Positions 16,320 to 21,094 of a stretch of DNA of 21,094 nucleotides are shown here, in pieces. Position 1 is the stretch's first letter; every line of letters begins with the position of its first letter. A model generated the notes under the pieces. The model saw nothing but the letters and a program-made list of their open reading frames with translations. It had not been told where the DNA came from and made no database searches. The stretch lies in NCBI GenBank assembly GCA_913020685.1, contig CAJWAY010000010.1, positions 1 through 21,094 of the forward strand, written 5' to 3'. Position numbers and translations under genes: made by a program. The DNA comes from an uncultured Flavobacteriaceae bacterium. Lineage in GTDB: Bacteria > Bacteroidota > Bacteroidia > Flavobacteriales > Flavobacteriaceae.

Positions 16320-16361
16320 CGGGTATATTTCTCTGTTCGAGACTCAGGTGCGCCCGGTCTC
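16310..16361 (+). promoter_or_regulatory. alternative hairpins after the leader peptide ORF
   Basis: Three short stems can form. CCGC (16310-16313) pairs with GCGG (16319-16322) across the stop codon. TCTC (16330-16333) pairs with GAGA (16339-16342). GAGAC (16339-16343) pairs with GTCTC (16357-16361), with an inner GG/CC stem closed by TGCG. The second and third share the GAGA strand and exclude each other, as attenuator arms do. A ribosome held at the end of the ORF would cover the first two. No U-tract follows the last stem. Confidence 0.45.
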
Positions 16362-16401
16362 AAATTCCAAAACTCATAATCTATTCATTCAATCTAAAAA
16401 T
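16358..16401 (+). promoter_or_regulatory. G-free, C-containing stretch, possible Rho loading site
   Basis: Forty-four consecutive nucleotides without G but with ten C, mostly in TC dimers spaced about every 5-8 nt, directly follow the hairpins and end at the first gene of the operon. This composition matches rut sites. It would allow Rho to end transcription when no ribosome shields the RNA. Confidence 0.35.
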
Positions 16402-16412
16402 GTTTGTCAATA

Positions 16413-16937
16413 ATGGAATTGATTATTGCCAACTCAAAACATATTATATACGCCAAGGAAATCAGTTTATGCATCGGCGAATCAGCTAAAATGCGGGGAA
16501 CTGGTATTGCCAGAAGGAGTCCTGAGTACATCAGTAAAAAAATGGAAACAGGTGATGCAGTCATTGCCCTTGAAAAAAATGAATTTGCAGGTTTTTGTTA
16601 TATCGAAGTTTGGGGACATGGAAAATACGTTGCCCATTCCGGTCTGATCGTCTCTCCTGAACATCGTGGGAAGGGCCTAGCTAAAAAAGTCAAACAGAAA
16701 GTATTTGATTTGTCCAAAAAAAAATTTCCCAATTCCAAAATCTTTGGTATTACCACTGGTAAAGCCGTCATGAGAATTAATTATGAACTGGGGTACAAAC
16801 CTGTCTCATTTTCAGAATTAACGGAAGACCCTGAATTTTGGAAAGGGTGTCAAACCTGTAAAAATTATGACATACTAACACGAACAGAAAAAACGATGTG
16901 CCTATGCACAGGCATGTTATATGACCCAAGACAATAA
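16413..16937 (+). CDS. GNAT-family N-acyltransferase, candidate acylglutamate synthase of the arginine operon
   Basis: A 174-aa cytoplasmic GNAT-fold protein. The acyl-CoA pyrophosphate loop is VSPEHRGKGLA (Arg85, Gly86, Gly88, Ala90), preceded by the beta-4 strand HSGLIV and followed by ITTGKAVMRINYELGYKPV. As the first gene of an arginine cluster, 21 bp before argG, it is the best candidate for the first step, acylation of glutamate, which no other gene in the window supplies; this role is inferred from context. The C-terminus has a cysteine cluster, C146-x2-C149 and C163-x-C165, that could bind zinc or act as a redox site. I chose ATG 16413; an in-frame TTG at 16404 would add three residues. 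Another ATG at 16400 is in a different frame. Confidence 0.85.
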   Translation: MELIIANSKHIIYAKEISLCIGESAKMRGTGIARRSPEYISKKMETGDAVIALEKNEFAGFCYIEVWGHGKYVAHSGLIVSPEHRGKGLAKKVKQKVFDLSKKKFPNSKIFGITTGKAVMRINYELGYKPVSFSELTEDPEFWKGCQTCKNYDILTRTEKTMCLCTGMLYDPRQ

Positions 16938-16958
16938 TAACATTTTAGGAAATCAAAA

Positions 16959-18149
16959 ATGGAAAATAAAAAATTAGTATTGGCCTACAGTGGTGGTTTA
17001 GACACCTCTTATTGCCTAATGAAACTTTCTCAAGAAGGTTATGAGGTTCATGCCATAAGTGTAAATACTGGAGGTTTTAATAACCAAGAGATTCAGGAGA
17101 TGAAATCCAAGGCCTTGCGAATGGGAGCGAAGACTTACCAATCCATCAATGCTTTGAATACCTTCTACAACAAGGTGGTCAAGTATTTGGTATTTGGTAA
17201 TGTTCTCAAAAACAACACCTACCCCCTATCGGTGAGCGCTGAAAGAATCGTTCAGGCCATGGAAATTGTGGCATATGCCAATAGGATTGGCGCCAATGCC
17301 ATAGCACATGGGAGCACGGGAGCAGGAAATGACCAAGTACGGTTTGATTTAATTTTTCAGGTTATGGCACCAGATATTGAAATCATCACTCCAATCAGAG
17401 ACCAAATGCTTTCCAGGGAAGCTGAAATTGATTATCTCAAAGAAAATGGAGTTACCCTATCATGGGAAAAAGCACAATATTCTATCAACAAAGGTTTGTG
17501 GGGAACCAGCGTGGGTGGTAAGGAAACCTTGACCTCCAAAGAAAGTCTCCCCGACTCGGCTTATCCCTCACAAGTTCAAAATAAAAAGCCAGAGAAATCA
17601 ACCCTTCACTTTAAAAAAGGTGAATTTGTAGGAATTAATGATCAGATTGACAACCCGGTCAACAATATCATTAAACTTCAAGACCAAGCTAAAAAATTTG
17701 GGATTGGCAGAGACACCCATGTGGGAGACACAATTATAGGCATCAAAGGCAGGGTTGGTTTTGAAGCTGCTGCTCCACTTTTGATAATTAAGGCCCATCA
17801 CCTGCTCGAAAAACACACTTTGAGCAAATGGCAACAATTTCAGAAGGAACAACTGGGGAGTTTTTATGGGATGCTTCTACACGAAGGGCAATATTTGGAT
17901 CCGGTTATGCGAGATTTGGAAGCCTTTTTAAGTAACAGCCAAACAACCGTTACTGGGAAAGTTTTTGTTACTCTGCACCCTTACAGGTTTGAAATCAACG
18001 GTATAGATTCTGACCATGACCTAATGAATGCTAATTTTGGTAGTTATGGGGAGATCAACAAGGGTTGGTCGTCAGATGAGGCCAAGGGTTTTATTAAACT
18101 TCTTTCCAATCAAAACAAAATATACCAATTCGTAAATAAAAACAAATGA
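16959..18149 (+). CDS. argG: argininosuccinate synthase
   Basis: A 396-aa cytoplasmic enzyme that joins citrulline and aspartate with ATP to give argininosuccinate, the penultimate step of arginine synthesis. The PP-loop is LAYSGGLDTS (Ser11-Ser17) at the N-terminus. Further landmarks are PLSVSAERIVQAMEIV, AHGSTGAGNDQVRFD for citrulline and aspartate binding, TPIRDQMLSREAEIDYLKENG, NKGLWGTSVGGKE, and the C-terminal oligomerisation part. Length is normal. The stop overlaps the argC start by 4 bp (ATGA), so translation is coupled. It follows the GNAT gene by 21 bp. Confidence 0.97.
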   Translation: MENKKLVLAYSGGLDTSYCLMKLSQEGYEVHAISVNTGGFNNQEIQEMKSKALRMGAKTYQSINALNTFYNKVVKYLVFGNVLKNNTYPLSVSAERIVQAMEIVAYANRIGANAIAHGSTGAGNDQVRFDLIFQVMAPDIEIITPIRDQMLSREAEIDYLKENGVTLSWEKAQYSINKGLWGTSVGGKETLTSKESLPDSAYPSQVQNKKPEKSTLHFKKGEFVGINDQIDNPVNNIIKLQDQAKKFGIGRDTHVGDTIIGIKGRVGFEAAAPLLIIKAHHLLEKHTLSKWQQFQKEQLGSFYGMLLHEGQYLDPVMRDLEAFLSNSQTTVTGKVFVTLHPYRFEINGIDSDHDLMNANFGSYGEINKGWSSDEAKGFIKLLSNQNKIYQFVNKNK

Positions 18150-19105
18150 AGAAAGTAGGTATCATAGGTGGTTCAGGTTATACTGGTGGAGAATTGATAC
18201 GGTTAGTTTTACACCACCCAACATTGGAATTAGATTTTGTGCATAGTACCACTAGACCTGGGACACCTTTGCACGACACTCACAGAGATTTGCTGGGGAG
18301 CCAAGCACCCGATTTTACGGCAACCATCAATCCTAACGTCGATGTCCTATTTCTCTGTTTGGGGCATGGCAAATCGGTTGGGTTTTTGGAAAAAAATCAC
18401 TTTTCTAAAAACACAGTTATCATTGACTTAAGTAACGATTTCAGACTGAAAAAAGACATGCAATTCCAGGATTACGATTTTGTATATGGATTGCCAGAAA
18501 ATCAAAGGGAAAAAATCGAAAAAGCGAATGCCATTGCCAATCCCGGTTGTTTTGCCACGGCCATTCAATTGGCCCTTTTGCCATTAGCTAAAGCGGGAGT
18601 GATTCAAGAAGCCATTCACATCAACGCCACAACTGGTAGCACAGGAGCAGGAGTCGGATTAAGTCCTACCGGACATTTCAGTTGGAGAAACAACAATGTC
18701 TCATGGTACAAACCTTTTACCCACCAACATTTAGGTGAAATCCGAGAGACGCTAGATAATCCAAAAATATATTTTCTCCCACAAAGAGGAAATTTTACAA
18801 GGGGAATTTTTGCCAGTTGTTACACCTATTTTGACGGTGAACTGAAAAAAGTGATTGAAATGTACAAGGAATATTACAAAAACCATCCTTTTACTCATGT
18901 ATCAAATAATGAGCTAACTTTAAAGCAGGTAGTCAATACGAATCATTGTGCCTTGCATCTGCACCAATTTGAGGATAAGTTGCTGATTACATCGGTGATT
19001 GACAATTTATTAAAAGGTGCCTCGGGTCAAGCAATACAAAATTTAAACCTAATTATGGGGTGGAAAGAAGATATGGGTCTTCAACTCAAAGCAAGTGTTT
19101 ATTAA
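18146..19105 (+). CDS. argC: N-acetyl-gamma-glutamyl-phosphate reductase (or N-succinyl form)
   Basis: A 319-aa NADPH-dependent enzyme that reduces N-acyl-glutamyl phosphate to the semialdehyde. The Rossmann motif GGSGYTGGELIRL (8-20) and the catalytic Cys135 in ANPGCFATA are clear; the histidine-glutamate motif HQHLGEI (His193, His195, Glu198) completes the active site. The length is that of the short bacterial form. In Bacteroides the pathway uses N-succinyl rather than N-acetyl intermediates; which applies here cannot be told from this gene. It overlaps argG by 4 bp and is followed by proC after 16 bp. Confidence 0.96.
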   Translation: MKKVGIIGGSGYTGGELIRLVLHHPTLELDFVHSTTRPGTPLHDTHRDLLGSQAPDFTATINPNVDVLFLCLGHGKSVGFLEKNHFSKNTVIIDLSNDFRLKKDMQFQDYDFVYGLPENQREKIEKANAIANPGCFATAIQLALLPLAKAGVIQEAIHINATTGSTGAGVGLSPTGHFSWRNNNVSWYKPFTHQHLGEIRETLDNPKIYFLPQRGNFTRGIFASCYTYFDGELKKVIEMYKEYYKNHPFTHVSNNELTLKQVVNTNHCALHLHQFEDKLLITSVIDNLLKGASGQAIQNLNLIMGWKEDMGLQLKASVY

Positions 19106-19121
19106 AATTTAAAGAAAGAAA

Positions 19122-19916
19122 ATGAAAATAGCCATCATCGGATCAGGAAATTTGGGATTAAGTATTGCTAAGGGATTGGTATATAACAATACCTACACCT
19201 CACTTTACCTGACCAAAAGAGAACTCAATTCCATAGAAAAATGGGAGGAGTACAACAATGTCAAAATCACAAAAAACAACCAAGAGGCTGTGAAAAATGC
19301 TGACATCATTATTTTTACAGTTCAGCCCGGACAATTTGACGGCATCTTGGAAGAAATAAAGGGTGTGCTAACAGATAAACATATTTTAATTTCTGCCATT
19401 ACAGGTTATAGCATAAAGAGAATGGAGACACAATTGGGAGATAATTATCCCATAATTAGAAGCATGCCCAATACTGCCATTTCGGTGGGTAAATCGATGA
19501 CCTGTTTGTGTTGTAATGTAGCCGGTGAAAAGAGAATTGCGATTGCAGAGGCGATTTTTAATGGATTGGGAACCACCATCAAAATTGCCGAGAAACAAAT
19601 GCAGGCTGCAACTGTAGTTTGCGCCAGTGGAATTGCTTTTTGGATGCGACTGATCCGTGCCACTACTCAAGGGGGAGTTCAAATGGGCTTCGATGCAGAC
19701 GAGTCTATGCGTATGTCTATGTATACTGCCTTAGGGGCTGCGAGTCTGTTGATCGAAACCGACTCTCATCCCGAAACAGAAATCGATAAGGTCACCACCC
19801 CTAAAGGGTGTACCATTACAGGTTTGAACGAAATGGAACACCAAGGCTTGAGTTCGTCTCTTATCAAAGGACTTATGGCTTCTTTTGAAAAAATCAACGA
19901 AATTAAAATACAATGA
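19122..19916 (+). CDS. proC: pyrroline-5-carboxylate reductase
   Basis: A 264-aa NAD(P)H-dependent enzyme for the last step of proline synthesis. The dinucleotide-binding motif IGSGNLGLSIAKGL (Gly7, Gly9, Gly12) opens the protein. The middle has VQPGQF and ISAITGYSI; RSMPNTAISVGKSMTCLC is the conserved PNTP-like block. The C-terminal signature is TTPKGCTITGLNEMEHQG, with Lys-Gly-Cys where TPGGTT is usual, a mild variation. Its place between argC and argD is known in Bacteroidota and ties proline to arginine supply. Confidence 0.94.
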   Translation: MKIAIIGSGNLGLSIAKGLVYNNTYTSLYLTKRELNSIEKWEEYNNVKITKNNQEAVKNADIIIFTVQPGQFDGILEEIKGVLTDKHILISAITGYSIKRMETQLGDNYPIIRSMPNTAISVGKSMTCLCCNVAGEKRIAIAEAIFNGLGTTIKIAEKQMQAATVVCASGIAFWMRLIRATTQGGVQMGFDADESMRMSMYTALGAASLLIETDSHPETEIDKVTTPKGCTITGLNEMEHQGLSSSLIKGLMASFEKINEIKIQ

Positions 19917-19959
19917 TTCAGATATGAGGAATTAAATCAACCTTAAAAATTTTAAACCC

Positions 19960-21081
19960 ATGAAATTATTTGACGTATATCCACTTTATAAGGTTTGCCC
20001 GATAAAGGCAAAGGATGTTTATGTTTACGATGAGGCGGGAACAGAATATTTAGATCTATACGGTGGTCATGCAGTCATTTCTGTGGGACACAGCCACCCC
20101 CATTATATTAATCGATTACAAGAGCAATTACAGGATATTGCCTTTTATTCCAACGCAGTAGAAAATCCACTTCAACAACAACTGGCAGATGAAATCGGGG
20201 AACAATCCTGTTTGCACGAATACCAACTATTTTTGTGTAGCTCGGGTGCTGAAGCCAATGAAAACGCCCTTAAATTAGCCTCTTTTCATACCGGTAAGAA
20301 AAGGGTGGTGGCCTTTAAAAACGCATTTCATGGCCGAACCTCCGCAGCAGTTGCCGCAACGGACAACCAAAACATAAATGCTCCATTAAATCAACAGCAG
20401 CGGGTTACTTTTATTCCTTTTAACGATGCGGAGATATTGAAAAATGAATTGCAGAAAGGAGATATTTGTGCAGTTATTTTTGAACCCATCCAAGGAGTAG
20501 GCGGTCTCGATCAGCCTGAAGATGATTTTGTTATAAAAATGGAACAATTATGTTATCAATATGAAACTGCCCTGATCGCAGATGAGGTGCAATCCGGCTT
20601 TTCGAGATCAGGCACCTTTTTTGCTTTTCAAAACAACAACATCAAACCTCACATCATTACTATGGCCAAAGGAATGGGCAATGGTTTTCCAATAGGTGGC
20701 ATACTGGTACATCCGGATATCAGACCCAAATACGGGATGCTGGGGACTACTTTTGGAGGGAATCACATGGCCTGTACGGCATCATTAGCGGTTTTGGAAA
20801 TCCTTAAAAAAAATAAACTCCAAAAACATGCCAAAGAAATGGAAGTCTATTTTAGAAGCAAAGCAGAAAAAATAAAAGGAGCTAAAATCAAAGGTAGAGG
20901 ACTCATGCTTGGACTTGAATTTGATTTTGAGGTAGGTAACTTGAGAAAAAGACTTATATATGAAAAACAAATATTTACGGGAGGCAGTAGTAATAAAAAC
21001 GTTTTGCGAATATTACCACCATTGACGGTTCAAAAAGTACATTTTGATCAACTTTTTGAGGCATTAAAAGATATATTATGA
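19960..21081 (+). CDS. argD: acetylornithine (or succinylornithine) aminotransferase
   Basis: A 373-aa PLP enzyme that transfers an amino group from glutamate to the N-acyl-glutamate semialdehyde. Motifs of class III aminotransferases are present: GGHAVISVGHSHP near the N-terminus, the PLP phosphate-binding SSGAEANE (94-101), FHGRT (123-127), IFEPIQGVGG, IADEVQSGF with Asp208 binding the pyridine nitrogen, and the Schiff-base Lys237 in TMAKGMGNGFPIG. It is a little shorter than the usual 390-400 aa. It starts 43 bp after proC, and its TGA overlaps the next ATG by 4 bp (ATGA). Confidence 0.96.
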   Translation: MKLFDVYPLYKVCPIKAKDVYVYDEAGTEYLDLYGGHAVISVGHSHPHYINRLQEQLQDIAFYSNAVENPLQQQLADEIGEQSCLHEYQLFLCSSGAEANENALKLASFHTGKKRVVAFKNAFHGRTSAAVAATDNQNINAPLNQQQRVTFIPFNDAEILKNELQKGDICAVIFEPIQGVGGLDQPEDDFVIKMEQLCYQYETALIADEVQSGFSRSGTFFAFQNNNIKPHIITMAKGMGNGFPIGGILVHPDIRPKYGMLGTTFGGNHMACTASLAVLEILKKNKLQKHAKEMEVYFRSKAEKIKGAKIKGRGLMLGLEFDFEVGNLRKRLIYEKQIFTGGSSNKNVLRILPPLTVQKVHFDQLFEALKDIL

Positions 21082-21094
21082 AGCATTTTATCAC
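21078..21094 (+). CDS. start of the next arg gene, probably N-acyl-ornithine carbamoyltransferase (partial)
   Basis: Only five complete codons, MKHFI, are in the window, starting at the ATG that overlaps the argD stop. The coupling and the usual gene order of this cluster in Bacteroidota suggest the acylornithine carbamoyltransferase gene (argF'). The identity rests on context and a few residues. Confidence 0.45.

Noticed and set aside
16339..16361. Intrinsic terminator at the end of the arg leader
   Set aside because: The stem GAGAC/GTCTC is followed by AAATTCC, with no T-tract, so it cannot be called a Rho-independent terminator.
16330..16365. tRNA-like T-loop (TTCGAGA) in the GC-rich patch
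   Set aside because: The flanking stem would have two mismatches out of five, and no matching acceptor, D or anticodon arm is present, so this is not a tRNA gene or a clear tRNA remnant.
16250..16370. Mobile element end or foreign insertion explaining the GC-rich patch
   Set aside because: No terminal inverted repeats, target duplication or transposase fragment flank it; the small ORF and hairpins explain the composition better.
16404..16412. TTG start for the GNAT gene
   Set aside because: An in-frame ATG three codons later gives the normal family N-terminus.

Overview
The window looks like a chromosomal segment of a marine-type member of the Bacteroidota, most likely Flavobacteriaceae. 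It is AT-rich, carries a SusC/SusD outer-membrane pair, has no convincing Shine-Dalgarno sites, and has promoter candidates of the Bacteroidota form (TTTG, about 19-20 nt, TAnnTTTG). It also has an arginine operon in the order acetyltransferase-argG-argC-proC-argD-(carbamoyltransferase), which I know from this phylum. I see no tRNA, rRNA, CRISPR array, insertion sequence or phage gene.

Layout. (1) 65-2988, plus strand: an aldehyde dehydrogenase and a nitroreductase-fold protein joined by a TAATG overlap, then a creatininase-family amidohydrolase. (2) 3043-6307, minus strand: tilS followed by a DsbD-type transmembrane thiol-disulfide protein, overlapping by 8 bp and ending in a hairpin terminator. 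(3) 6786-15602, a nutrient-uptake locus. SusC-like transporter and SusD-like lipoprotein end at a strong terminator. Next comes a lipoprotein of the nucleotide pyrophosphatase/phosphodiesterase type with chitobiase-like and PA14-like C-terminal domains. Convergent to it lies a secreted fusion of a glycerophosphodiesterase/PI-PLC-like domain and a complete PhoA-type alkaline phosphatase. There are no glycoside hydrolases, so the locus reads as a system for importing and dephosphorylating a phosphodiester-containing substrate. (4) 15603-16241: a long AT-rich intergenic region ending in the arginine operon promoter. (5) 16242-21094: arginine biosynthesis.

The most interesting signal lies just upstream of the arginine operon. 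In an otherwise roughly 30% GC intergenic region there is a GC-rich patch (57% over 16267-16366). It contains an unannotated 25-codon ORF (16242-16319) whose last five codons before the stop are Arg-Pro-Arg-Arg-Pro, using CGT, CGC and CGC. After it come mutually exclusive hairpins (TCTC/GAGA versus GAGAC/GTCTC) and then 44 nt with no G at all, resembling a Rho loading site. A promoter candidate places the transcript start only a few bases before the ATG. I propose an arginine-responsive leader peptide that controls the operon by ribosome stalling. It resembles the TnaC and SpeFL systems in form but is not homologous to anything I can name.

The arg genes work together on the route from glutamate through an N-acylated (acetyl or succinyl) ornithine to argininosuccinate; proC adds the link to proline. 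The GNAT protein at the head of the operon is a plausible acyl-glutamate synthase. The window ends 17 bases into the next gene.
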